Positions 7,690 through 14,335 of a stretch of 32,409 nucleotides of DNA are shown one piece after another. Positions within the stretch are counted from its first letter, which is position 1. Each line of letters starts with the position of its first letter. The stretch is from contig JAAWLO010000019.1 of the NCBI GenBank assembly GCA_022797935.1, forward strand, positions 1-32,409, written 5' to 3'. The notes under the pieces are model-generated. The model ran no database searches, was not told where the DNA came from, and saw only the letters and a program-made list of their open reading frames with translations. The translations under genes were made by a program, and so were the position numbers. The stretch comes from Oscillibacter sp. GTDB taxonomy: Bacteria > Bacillota > Clostridia > Oscillospirales > Oscillospiraceae.

Positions 7690-7986
7690 TCAGTTGCTTA
7701 CATCGAACACATACTCGTCCGGCAGCACCCAGCCCAGTTCCCGCCGGGCAATCTCCTGCATTTTCTCCGGCGTGCAGCCCTCGTCAATGTCCGCCTGGAG
7801 GGCGTCGTTTTCCTGCCGCAGGCTTTCCACCCGGGCGAAAACCGCCTCCCTTTCCGTGCGTGCCTGCTCCACCTGTTCTTGCAGCGCGTACAGCTGACAG
7901 CCCAGAGCGGCCAGCAGAATCAGAATCAGCAGCTTTGTCAAAAGCCCTGTGCGAAGGACCTTTCTTCTTTTTGTTGTCCTTGCCAT
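7690..7986 (-). CDS. divIC: Septum formation initiator DivIC/FtsB family
   Basis: A 98-residue bitopic protein of the divisome. It has a basic cytoplasmic N-terminus (RTTKRRK), one membrane segment at about 16-33 and an extracytoplasmic coiled coil at about 34-68. It ends with the family motif IARRELGWVLPDE at 79-91. DivIC works with FtsL and DivIB in septum assembly. AAGGGGGG lies about 8 nt before the ATG. Its 5' two-thirds is overlapped out of frame by the yabQ reading frame. Gene order matches yabQ-divIC-yabR of B. subtilis. Confidence 0.92.
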   Translation of the reverse strand: MARTTKRRKVLRTGLLTKLLILILLAALGCQLYALQEQVEQARTEREAVFARVESLRQENDALQADIDEGCTPEKMQEIARRELGWVLPDEYVFDVSN

Positions 7987-8443
7987 GTCTGCCGCCCCCC
8001 TTCACGGGACCGCGCCCGCTGGCTCTTATTGTAAAGCATTTTCTCCAAAAATAAAAGAGATTTTTTTCCCAACGCCGCAATTTTTTCAATCCAGCCCGCG
8101 CCCAGCACACCGGCAGAGACAGCATATGGACCAAAAATGCCGCTGTATCCGCCCAAAAAGTCCAAATAGGCCGCAAAAGCTGGGAAAATGTACAAAAAAA
8201 CAGCACGGCTCCCCCCAGCATCCCCAACAGCACAAACCCCCGCAGCTCCCCCTCCGCCCGGCGGATCAGGAACAGGAACATGGCCCCGGCCACCGTCAGG
8301 CAATAGGCGCTGTCCAAAACGGCGGTAAAACGGGGGGCCCGGAGCCGGAAGGGGCGCAGCAAATCGTACAGCACACCGGCGGACAGGCCCAACAGTATGG
8401 ACTGGCCAAAAACCACCAGCTGCCGGCTCACCTGGGCCCCCAT
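7784..8443 (-). CDS. yabQ: Spore cortex biosynthesis protein YabQ
   Basis: A mother-cell membrane protein needed for spore cortex formation in B. subtilis. The start ATG at 8443 is 1 nt after the yabP stop and gives MGAQVSRQLVVFGQSILLGL. Four hydrophobic segments fill residues 6-130 (for example GQSILLGLSAGVLYDLL, GFVLLGMLGGAVLFF). The family domain ends at about 150. The remaining 68 residues, rich in G, K and R, are read out of frame over divIC, giving a 203-nt overlap. That tail may be fortuitous, owing to the absence of stops in GC-rich sequence, or may indicate a nearby indel. Confidence 0.82.
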   Translation of the reverse strand: MGAQVSRQLVVFGQSILLGLSAGVLYDLLRPFRLRAPRFTAVLDSAYCLTVAGAMFLFLIRRAEGELRGFVLLGMLGGAVLFFCTFSQLLRPIWTFWADTAAFLVHMLSLPVCWARAGLKKLRRWEKNLFYFWRKCFTIRASGRGPVKGGGRHGKDNKKKKGPSHRAFDKAADSDSAGRSGLSAVRAARTGGAGTHGKGGGFRPGGKPAAGKRRPPGGH

Positions 8444-8444
8444 C

Positions 8445-8723
8445 CTACCCGAACAGCCGGCTGAAAAAGCCGCCCCGGCTGGGTCCCTGGTCCTCATAGG
8501 TCAGGGAATCAATCCGCCCGTCTACATGGAGCTCCCCGCCGTCCAGAGACAATTTGCCGATGTGCAGGTCTTCCCCTGTAATCACCAGCGTGCCCACCGC
8601 GGTGGACATGATAATTCCGCTCTCGTCAAAGCGCTCCACATCCTCGACGCCGGAGACGGTCAGGCGCTCCCGCCCGTCCAGCTCCAGGCGGTGGGCGGCT
8701 TGGGGCATTGTGTAATCGTTCAT
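8445..8723 (-). CDS. yabP: Sporulation protein YabP
   Basis: A 92-residue YabP/YqfC-type protein. It starts MNDYTMPQAAHRLELDGRER and has the family core LTVSGVEDVERFDESGIIM with a beta-strand-rich repeat (LVITGEDLHIGKLSLDGGELHVDGRIDSLTY). It is needed for spore coat and cortex assembly in B. subtilis. The start at 8723 is set by GGGAGGGAGGA about 6 nt upstream; the longer open frame beyond it overlaps rqcP and is not family sequence. yabQ follows 1 nt later, so translation is probably coupled. Confidence 0.93.
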   Translation of the reverse strand: MNDYTMPQAAHRLELDGRERLTVSGVEDVERFDESGIIMSTAVGTLVITGEDLHIGKLSLDGGELHVDGRIDSLTYEDQGPSRGGFFSRLFG

Positions 8724-8817
8724 GGCTTCCTCCCTCCCTGTCCACAGACTATGCGGGAGGAAACAGCGGTATGACCGGATTTTCCGCTGCGGCAAAGTCC
8801 GGCGGGAGGGCGGATGC

Positions 8818-9057
8818 TCAAATCTCCCGGTACAGCCCGGCAGCCTCCGCCTGGCGGACGGTCTCCTGTACGGCGAGCACCTCCACCGTAATGGCCCGGG
8901 CTCCCAGGCGCAGGGAGATTTGATCCCCCACCTTGACCTCGTAGGAAGCCCGGGCTGTCCGCCCGTTGACGCAGACCAGCCCATTGTCACAGGCCTCGTT
9001 GGCGGTGGTCCTCCGCTTAATCAGCCGGGAAACCTTCAGATATTTATCCAGACGCAT
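8818..9057 (-). CDS. rqcP: S4-domain RNA-binding protein RqcP (YabO/Hsp15-like)
   Basis: A 79-residue protein that is almost entirely an S4 RNA-binding domain (MRLDKYLKVSRLIKRRTTAN, then GLVCVNGRTARASYEVKVGD). Family members of this size next to yabP/yabQ are RqcP, which works with RqcH in ribosome-associated quality control by stabilising peptidyl-tRNA during C-terminal tailing. AAAGGAG precedes the ATG. It sits between the hup terminator and yabP, with a 94-nt gap before yabP in which no clear promoter was seen. Confidence 0.93.
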   Translation of the reverse strand: MRLDKYLKVSRLIKRRTTANEACDNGLVCVNGRTARASYEVKVGDQISLRLGARAITVEVLAVQETVRQAEAAGLYREI

Positions 9058-9082
9058 ACAGCTTCTCCTTTCCAGCCAAATG

Positions 9083-9113
9083 CAAAAACTGCCGGCAGCT
9101 GCTGCCGGCAGTT
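9083..9113 (-). terminator. Terminator after hup
   Basis: Minus-strand near-perfect palindrome ACTGCCGGCAGC/GCTGCCGGCAGT followed by TTTTT, between hup and rqcP. Confidence 0.88.
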
Positions 9114-9136
9114 GTGCGGAACAAAGCCTTTTCAGC

Positions 9137-9412
9137 TCAGCCGCCCACCGTGTCCTTCAGGACCTTGCCCGCCTTGAACACAGGCACGGTGGAGGCGGGA
9201 ATGTCAATGGGCTCCTTGGTCTTGGGGTTCCGGCCCACACGGGCGGCCCGCTTCTTCACCTCGAAAGAACCAAATCCTACCAGCTGGACCTTCTCGCCTT
9301 CCTTCAAAGCGTCCGTAATCGCGTCAAACGTCGCGGTAATGACCGCCTCAGCGTCTTTTTTCGAAACCTCCGCCGCCTCGGAAACGGCGTTAATCAGCTC
9401 TGCTTTGTTCAT
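9137..9412 (-). CDS. hup: HU family DNA-binding protein
   Basis: A nucleoid-associated, dimeric DNA-bending protein. The 91 residues match HU closely: [22 protein letters not shown] at the start, [19 protein letters not shown] at 45-63, and the DNA-intercalating arm with the conserved proline in [11 protein letters not shown] at 64-74. GGAGG lies about 10 nt before the ATG. It is inserted between mazG and rqcP relative to the B. subtilis order. With its own strong terminator it is probably expressed at a different level from its neighbours. Confidence 0.97.
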   Translation of the reverse strand: MNKAELINAVSEAAEVSKKDAEAVITATFDAITDALKEGEKVQLVGFGSFEVKKRAARVGRNPKTKEPIDIPASTVPVFKAGKVLKDTVGG

Positions 9413-9451
9413 GAATGATGATCCTCCAATTTCATTTGTTACAGTTTATTT

Positions 9452-9474
9452 CTTAACGCGAAAGGCGTGTTAAG
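9452..9474 (-). other. Hairpin at the mazG stop
   Basis: An inverted repeat (CTTAAC-a-CG and CG-c-GTTAAG around CCTTT) contains the mazG TAA and lies upstream of hup. No T-run follows, so it may be an mRNA-stability or processing structure rather than a terminator. Confidence 0.4.
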
Positions 9475-10279
9475 ACTTCCCTTCCCGCTCCCTGGCGGCC
9501 TTCCAGAGGGCAATCAGCTCCTCTTCCGTGTAGTCCGTCAAAGGCCTGTCCGCAGCGGCTTCCGCCCGGCGAAACCGGATGTCAAATTTGTCACAGGCCC
9601 GGTGGAGCGCATCCTCCGGGTCCACTCCGGTCATCTGCGCCAGCTTGGCGGTGATGAACAGCAGGTCCCCCAGCTCTTCTCGGACGCCGTGAGGCGTTTC
9701 CATGGATTCTCCAGCTTCCAAGGCCGTCCGCAGCTCCCGGACCTCCTCCTCCAGCTTCCCGAAGGCGCTGAGAGGACTGGCCCAATCGAAACCGGCCTTG
9801 GCCGTCTTGCTTCCGATTTTCTCTGCCCGCCACAGGGCCGGCAGGGTGTGGGGCACAGACTCAATGGCGTCCGCAGTGGTAGCTTGGGACTTTTCTTTGC
9901 GCTTCAGGGCCTCCCAGTTTACCAGAACCTCCTGACTGTCCGCCACTTCCACCGTGCCGAAGACATGGGGATGGCGGTACACCAGTTTTTGGGCCACGCC
10001 GTTCACCACGTCGTCCATAGTGAACCGGCCCCGCTCCGCCTCAATCTGGGCGTGGAAGGCCGCCTGCATCAGCACGTCTCCCAGTTCCTCGCACATCCCA
10101 TCGGCATCGTCCCGGTCTATGGCGTCCAGGGCCTCGCAGGTCTCCTCCAGGAAATTCCGGCGAATGGAGGCGTGGGTCTGTTCCGCGTCCCAGGGGCAGC
10201 CGCCGGGCGCCCGCAGCAGCCGCATGATTTCCAGAAAATCCGCCCAATCATAGCGCTGCTTACTTTGAAAATCTACCAT
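9470..10279 (-). CDS. mazG: MazG nucleoside triphosphate pyrophosphohydrolase
   Basis: Hydrolyses NTPs to NMP and pyrophosphate, cleaning the nucleotide pool. The 269 residues hold two MazG domains. The first (about 10-120) has LRAPGGCPWDAEQTHASIR, E45-E46-E49 and E65/D68 (EELGDVL). The second (about 145-250) has FGKLEEEVRELRTAL and REELGDLLF. It equals the C-terminal half of B. subtilis YabN and lacks the N-terminal methylase domain found in that protein. The start MVDFQSKQRYDW follows a weak AAAGGCGG site. It lies 56 nt after spoVB. Confidence 0.95.
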   Translation of the reverse strand: MVDFQSKQRYDWADFLEIMRLLRAPGGCPWDAEQTHASIRRNFLEETCEALDAIDRDDADGMCEELGDVLMQAAFHAQIEAERGRFTMDDVVNGVAQKLVYRHPHVFGTVEVADSQEVLVNWEALKRKEKSQATTADAIESVPHTLPALWRAEKIGSKTAKAGFDWASPLSAFGKLEEEVRELRTALEAGESMETPHGVREELGDLLFITAKLAQMTGVDPEDALHRACDKFDIRFRRAEAAADRPLTDYTEEELIALWKAAREREGKS

Positions 10280-10335
10280 ATCTTAACCGCCTTTGCAAGG
10301 TTTTTCCGCAAAAATTTTGATTATTTCTTCCACTT

Positions 10336-11946
10336 TTACCGTAAATGCAGGATTCTGGCAAGCTTCGCCCCATGGGGCACCGTCTTCAAATCCTCCGCCC
10401 GGAGAATGCGCATGGCAACTACCAGAATGGCGTAAACGATTACTCCCGCCAAGATGCCCCCAAGTGTGGCGATGGCGTTGGCCGTATAGCCGGAGTGGCC
10501 CGCCGCCAGGGCCCGGTTTATAAAACCATGGACCGCCCAGACCGCGCCGCCCATCAGGGCCGAAGCCGCCGCCGGCTTGGCGAAAATCTGAAGATAGCGG
10601 GGCTTCTGCGGGGAATACTTCCAGACAAAGAACAGGTTCAGACCCACGATCACCACATAGCAGCACAGGGTGGACACAGGCGCGCCGTGGATATTGATGT
10701 CCGGATTTCCCACCAGGATATAATTCATGACCACCTTCGTGACGCCGCCGGCAATCACCGTCCAGATGGGGATCATCTCCTTGCCATAGGTCTGCAGAAT
10801 CACATTGGTCAGATTCATCAAACACATGAAGATGCAGGCAATGCCCAGCCAGCGCATGTGGGGTTCGGCGGCAATGGCGTCCGCCTGACGGAGGGGATAG
10901 AGCATCTGAAGGGCCGGTCCGCCCACCACGCTCAGGCCCACCCCGGCGGGGATGGCCAGCACCGCCACAATCCGAAAACCGGAGGAGACAATCCGTCCCG
11001 CCTCCCCATGGTCCCGGCGGGTCAGCGCCGCCGCCGCGAAGGGAATCAGACTCATGGTGACGGGGAACACGAAGGAGGGCGGCAGGTTGATGAGGTTCAT
11101 GCCGAAGGTATACTGGCCGAAGAGCTCCGCCGCCGCGTCCGCCAGGGCGGGGATATCCCGCAGCCGCCCCAGGACGATTTTGGTGTCCACCAGAGTGATG
11201 ATGCTCATAGCGGAGTTGCTGAGGGTGATGGGAATGCCGATCGCCAGAATCTGGCGCAGAATCTTCCCGCTGTCCTCCGGCTCATCCAGGGCGGTCTGCC
11301 GGTCCCGGCGGCGCAGGAGGTAGAAAATCAGATACAGCAGGGACAAAACCGTTCCGGCGGTGACGCCTAAAATCGCTCCGGCGGCGGCAATGTCCAGCCC
11401 CAGACCCAGCTGGAGGAAATACCAGGCCAGGGCCAGGCCCAGGCCCAGCTTGCACAGGGCCTCCAGAATCTGGGAGACGGCAGTGGGCGTCATATTCCCC
11501 TGGCCCTGGGTGTAGCCCCGCATACAGGCCAGCAGGCACACGCAGAACACGGCGGGCGCCAGGGCCCGGATGGGCCAATAGCCCAGGGGCTCGTTCATAA
11601 AAGCCGCCAGACGCTCCGCGCCGAAGTACATCAGCAGAGTCCCTACCAGGCCCATGGCGAAGAAGAGCCAGATGGCTGTTGAGAAAATCTTCCGCTTCTG
11701 GTTCTCCCGGCCCTGGGTGTGAGCCTGGCTGGTGAGCTTGGAAATGGCCAGGGGCAGTCCCGCGGTGGAGATGGTCAGCAGGACGTTGTAGATGTTGTAG
11801 GCCACGTTGAAATACGTCTGCCCCTTGGGTCCCACAATGTTCCCGAAGGGAATCTTGTACACCGCGCCCAGAATTTTTACAATGGCAACCGCAGAGGCCA
11901 GAATGGCCGCACCGCCCAGGAAGGACTGTTTTTTCTTAGTTGACAT
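10336..11946 (-). CDS. spoVB: Polysaccharide flippase family protein SpoVB/YabM-like
   Basis: A 536-residue polytopic membrane protein of the MOP (MATE/MurJ) superfamily with about 14 hydrophobic segments spread over its length. The N-terminal sequence SFLGGAAILASAVAIVKILGAVYKIPFGNIVG is typical of SpoVB-type proteins. SpoVB is needed for cortex peptidoglycan synthesis, probably flipping lipid-linked precursors. Given its position before mazG (yabM-yabN order) it could equally be called YabM. I start at MSTKKKQSF (11946), where GAGGT lies 9 nt upstream; an earlier in-frame start lacks a site. Confidence 0.9.
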   Translation of the reverse strand: MSTKKKQSFLGGAAILASAVAIVKILGAVYKIPFGNIVGPKGQTYFNVAYNIYNVLLTISTAGLPLAISKLTSQAHTQGRENQKRKIFSTAIWLFFAMGLVGTLLMYFGAERLAAFMNEPLGYWPIRALAPAVFCVCLLACMRGYTQGQGNMTPTAVSQILEALCKLGLGLALAWYFLQLGLGLDIAAAGAILGVTAGTVLSLLYLIFYLLRRRDRQTALDEPEDSGKILRQILAIGIPITLSNSAMSIITLVDTKIVLGRLRDIPALADAAAELFGQYTFGMNLINLPPSFVFPVTMSLIPFAAAALTRRDHGEAGRIVSSGFRIVAVLAIPAGVGLSVVGGPALQMLYPLRQADAIAAEPHMRWLGIACIFMCLMNLTNVILQTYGKEMIPIWTVIAGGVTKVVMNYILVGNPDINIHGAPVSTLCCYVVIVGLNLFFVWKYSPQKPRYLQIFAKPAAASALMGGAVWAVHGFINRALAAGHSGYTANAIATLGGILAGVIVYAILVVAMRILRAEDLKTVPHGAKLARILHLR

Positions 11947-11968
11947 GAAAAGCATACCTCGAATACTC

Positions 11969-11995
11969 AAAAAAATGCGCGGACAGCTTCTGTCC
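11969..11995 (-). terminator. Terminator after the purine nucleoside phosphorylase
   Basis: Minus-strand GGACAG-aag-CTGTCC followed by GCGCATTTTTTT. A larger inverted repeat, GGCGGG/CCCGCC, lies just upstream at about 12003-12043. Confidence 0.7.
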
Positions 11996-12086
11996 GTGAG
12001 GGGCGGGCCCCATTGTCCACTCTATGGGACCGGGACCCGCCTTAGACCAAATTCCCTCCGGCGGCACAACCCGCTGGCTCAAACGC

Positions 12087-12914
12087 TCACATCCGCTCCA
12101 GACAACCCTTTACCAGAGCGGTGAACTTGGGACCCGCGCTCTCCCCTGCCGCGATCACCTCGTCACCGGACAGGGGCTGTTCCAGCACCCCTGCCGCCAT
12201 GTTGGTGCAGAGGGTGAAGCCCAGCACCTCCAGCCCGCAGTGGGCGGCGGTGATGGCCTCCGGCACCGTGGACATGCCCACGGCGTCCGCGCCCAGCAGG
12301 CGTGCTGCCCGAACCTCTGCCGGGGTCTCGTACTGCGGGCCAGGGAAGAACATATAGACGCCCTCCCGCAGCGTCAGGCCCTGGACCCGGGCGGCCTCCC
12401 GGGCCTTCTCCTGAAGAGCGGGCGTGTAGACATGACTCATGTCCGGAAACCGGGGACCAAACTCCTCCAGATTGGGCCCACAGAGAGGGCTGACGCCGAA
12501 GAGCTTGATGTGGTCCGTAATCAGCATGATGTCCCCGGCGGCAAAGGCCGTATTGACCGCTCCGGCGGCATTGGTCACCACCAGGGTCTTCGCCCCCAGC
12601 AGCCGGAGGACCCGGACCGGATAGCCCGCGTCGGCAAAGGACCAGCCCTCGTAGGTGTGCAGGCGGCCCTGCATCACCGCCGCGGGTTTCCCCGCCAGCT
12701 TTCCGAACAGGAACTGGCCCTTGTGGCCCGGGGCGGTGGAATGCTTCATGTGGGGCACATCCGCATAGGGCACGGTAATGGGATTCTCCACATCCTCCGC
12801 CAGGGCGCCCAGGCCGGAACCCAGAATCAGCAGCACTTCCGGACGGAAATCTTCCAGCCGGTTCCGCAGGGCGGCGGCGCTCTCCTCATATTGCTGATAG
12901 GTATAAAATTCCAT
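12087..12914 (-). CDS. Purine nucleoside phosphorylase (PNP type I, trimeric class)
   Basis: Phosphorolysis of inosine and guanosine (and deoxy forms) to base plus ribose-1-phosphate, in purine salvage. The 275 residues carry the trimeric-PNP motifs: phosphate-binding LGSGLG at 31-36, GHKG at 63-66, RLHTYEG at 84-90, TNAAG at 114-118 and GPQYETPAE near 190. This points to the PunA/PupG (Pnp) class rather than hexameric DeoD. AAGGAG precedes the ATG, overlapping the end of the upstream 108-residue gene 10 nt away; the two are co-transcribed. Confidence 0.96.
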   Translation of the reverse strand: MEFYTYQQYEESAAALRNRLEDFRPEVLLILGSGLGALAEDVENPITVPYADVPHMKHSTAPGHKGQFLFGKLAGKPAAVMQGRLHTYEGWSFADAGYPVRVLRLLGAKTLVVTNAAGAVNTAFAAGDIMLITDHIKLFGVSPLCGPNLEEFGPRFPDMSHVYTPALQEKAREAARVQGLTLREGVYMFFPGPQYETPAEVRAARLLGADAVGMSTVPEAITAAHCGLEVLGFTLCTNMAAGVLEQPLSGDEVIAAGESAGPKFTALVKGCLERM

Positions 12915-12924
12915 ACGATACTCC

Positions 12925-13251
12925 TTACTCCTCTTCTTCGCTTTCTTCGGTGTCCGCCTGCCCCAGCTGCGCCCGCAGGTCTGCCAGCTCTGCCTTCAGA
13001 CGGTCAATTTCCTTCATCTTCTCGTGCAGCAAATCGGAATCCGTGGGCCGGCCGGTATGGGTGGCATAGAGGAACCCTCCCAGGACCTCCATCTCCTCAC
13101 CGACCTGATTCTCCAACTGGGAAGCGCGGAAGTGCATCCGCACCCGGTCCGCCAGTTTTTCCGTCTCCTTCCCCGCCAGATAGGCCGCGTTCAGGGCAAA
13201 CTTTCCGGCTTCCGCCGCCGCGTCCCGCAGGACATCCAGATAATGACTCAT
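12925..13251 (-). CDS. Hypothetical coiled-coil protein with acidic tail
   Basis: Not recognised as a named family. The 108 residues are largely helical: an alanine-rich N-terminal half (DAAAEAGKFALNAAYLAGKE), a short hydrophobic turn (VLGGFLYATHTG at 57-68), a probable coiled coil at about 75-98 and the acidic end TEESEEEE. No signal peptide or membrane helix is evident. The start at 13251 (MSHYLDVLRD) follows AAAGGAAG. The open frame continues 21 codons upstream, but that part reads through the repeat element and is spurious. It is the first gene of a pair with the phosphorylase. Confidence 0.75.
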   Translation of the reverse strand: MSHYLDVLRDAAAEAGKFALNAAYLAGKETEKLADRVRMHFRASQLENQVGEEMEVLGGFLYATHTGRPTDSDLLHEKMKEIDRLKAELADLRAQLGQADTEESEEEE

Positions 13252-13278
13252 ACGTTCTTCCTTTCCCGCTGGTATAAT

Positions 13279-13376
13279 CAACGCAGTTGAAAAGGAGTCA
13301 CAACTCCTTTTCAACCGGCAGACCTATGGTCCGCCGCTGCGCGGAGCGCATTTGCGTTTCCAATGAAGCCGTGCGC
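13279..13376. repeat. Half copy of the multi-hairpin element (copy 2)
   Basis: Matches the left 100 bp of 6854-7033 in the same orientation at about 90% identity. It includes the GTTGAAAAGGAGT palindrome and the GCGCATTTGCGTTTCC tract. Homology ends close to the 3' end of the uridine kinase-like gene, whose stop is at 13385. The right half and right terminal repeat are missing. Confidence 0.8.
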
Positions 13377-13384
13377 TGGCTCAA

Positions 13385-14320
13385 TCAATGGTTGTGATAG
13401 GGACTGCCGCCGATAAACTCCCGGGACAGCGACTTGGCCGGGATGTACTTCTCATCCAGGGCCTCAATCCGGTCCAACGCCTGAAGAATGTCCCCCGCCA
13501 CCGGATATTTCTCCCGGGGAAGCGCCTCCAGCAGAGGCGTCACATAGGGCTTCAAGGCGCTGGCGCTGAGGGCCAGGGAGGAGTCGAACTTCACGTCGGC
13601 ATTCTCTTTATAGGGAACAATGTACAGCTTTTCACCCCGGAGGACGTTGTTCCACAGCTTCAGGGTAAAGTCCGCGCTGCTTCCCCGGAACTTGAAATCC
13701 CGGACAATCCGGCGGCACAGCCGCACCCAGTGCCGGTGGAACACCATCTTCCCCTCCTCATCCCAGATATTGCTCCGGGCGGAGATATACAGCTTGAAGG
13801 CCTTGGGGTTCTTGCCCACTATGATGTCGTTCAGAGAATGAATCCCCTCGAAGATGGCCAGCTCATCCTTCCCCAAACGCATGGGCTGGGCAAAGATGTC
13901 CGAGCGCATCTGCCGGGCAAATTCGTACTTGGGAACATAAATGACCTCCCCCTTGTCCAGCAGGCGGAAGTGCCGGTTCAGCAAATCCAGGTCCAGAAAA
14001 AAGGGGGACTCGAAGTCAATTTCTCCCTCCCGGTTCCGGGGAGCGGTCTCCGGGTCCAGGGTGAGAAAATAATTGTCCAGGGAGACGGTGTGGGTGTGAA
14101 TGCCCATCTCTTCCAGCTTCTCCTCAATTTTCAGGGCGGTGGTGGTTTTGCCGGAACCGGAGGGCCCCGAGAGGAGAACAACGCGGGATTCCGACCGGTG
14201 CTCCGCAATTTTCCTGGCCGTGCTCTCCACCTTCCTGGCGAAAGCGGCGTCGCACTCCTGGGCGAAGGCAGCGGGGTCCCTGCGGATGGCCTCGTTGATT
14301 TGTTTCAGAGAGTAGGACAT
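13385..14320 (-). CDS. Uridine kinase / phosphoribulokinase family protein
   Basis: A 311-residue P-loop kinase. Walker A is GPSGSGKT at 52-59. A substrate-binding DNYFLTLDPETAPRNREGEIDFESP region and EGIHSLND (Walker B-like) follow. The long form, with about 45 N-terminal and about 100 C-terminal residues around the kinase core, is common in Clostridia and is annotated as nucleoside kinase or Udk-like; the substrate is not proven. I chose the ATG at 14320, 9 nt from AAAGGAG, over the ATG two codons earlier, which is only 3 nt away. It lies 15 nt after hemZ, the last gene of the recJ run. Confidence 0.88.
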   Translation of the reverse strand: MSYSLKQINEAIRRDPAAFAQECDAAFARKVESTARKIAEHRSESRVVLLSGPSGSGKTTTALKIEEKLEEMGIHTHTVSLDNYFLTLDPETAPRNREGEIDFESPFFLDLDLLNRHFRLLDKGEVIYVPKYEFARQMRSDIFAQPMRLGKDELAIFEGIHSLNDIIVGKNPKAFKLYISARSNIWDEEGKMVFHRHWVRLCRRIVRDFKFRGSSADFTLKLWNNVLRGEKLYIVPYKENADVKFDSSLALSASALKPYVTPLLEALPREKYPVAGDILQALDRIEALDEKYIPAKSLSREFIGGSPYHNH

Positions 14321-14335
14321 AACCATTCGCTCCTT

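Noticed and set aside
8724-8817. Possible sporulation-type promoter (a CATACC word) upstream of yabP
   Set aside because: A CATA box is present, but no matching upstream box was found at the sigma-E or sigma-K distance.
13273-13278. TATAAT on the plus strand at the edge of the second repeat copy
   Set aside because: No -35 at a suitable distance and no plus-strand gene downstream; udk and its neighbours are on the minus strand.
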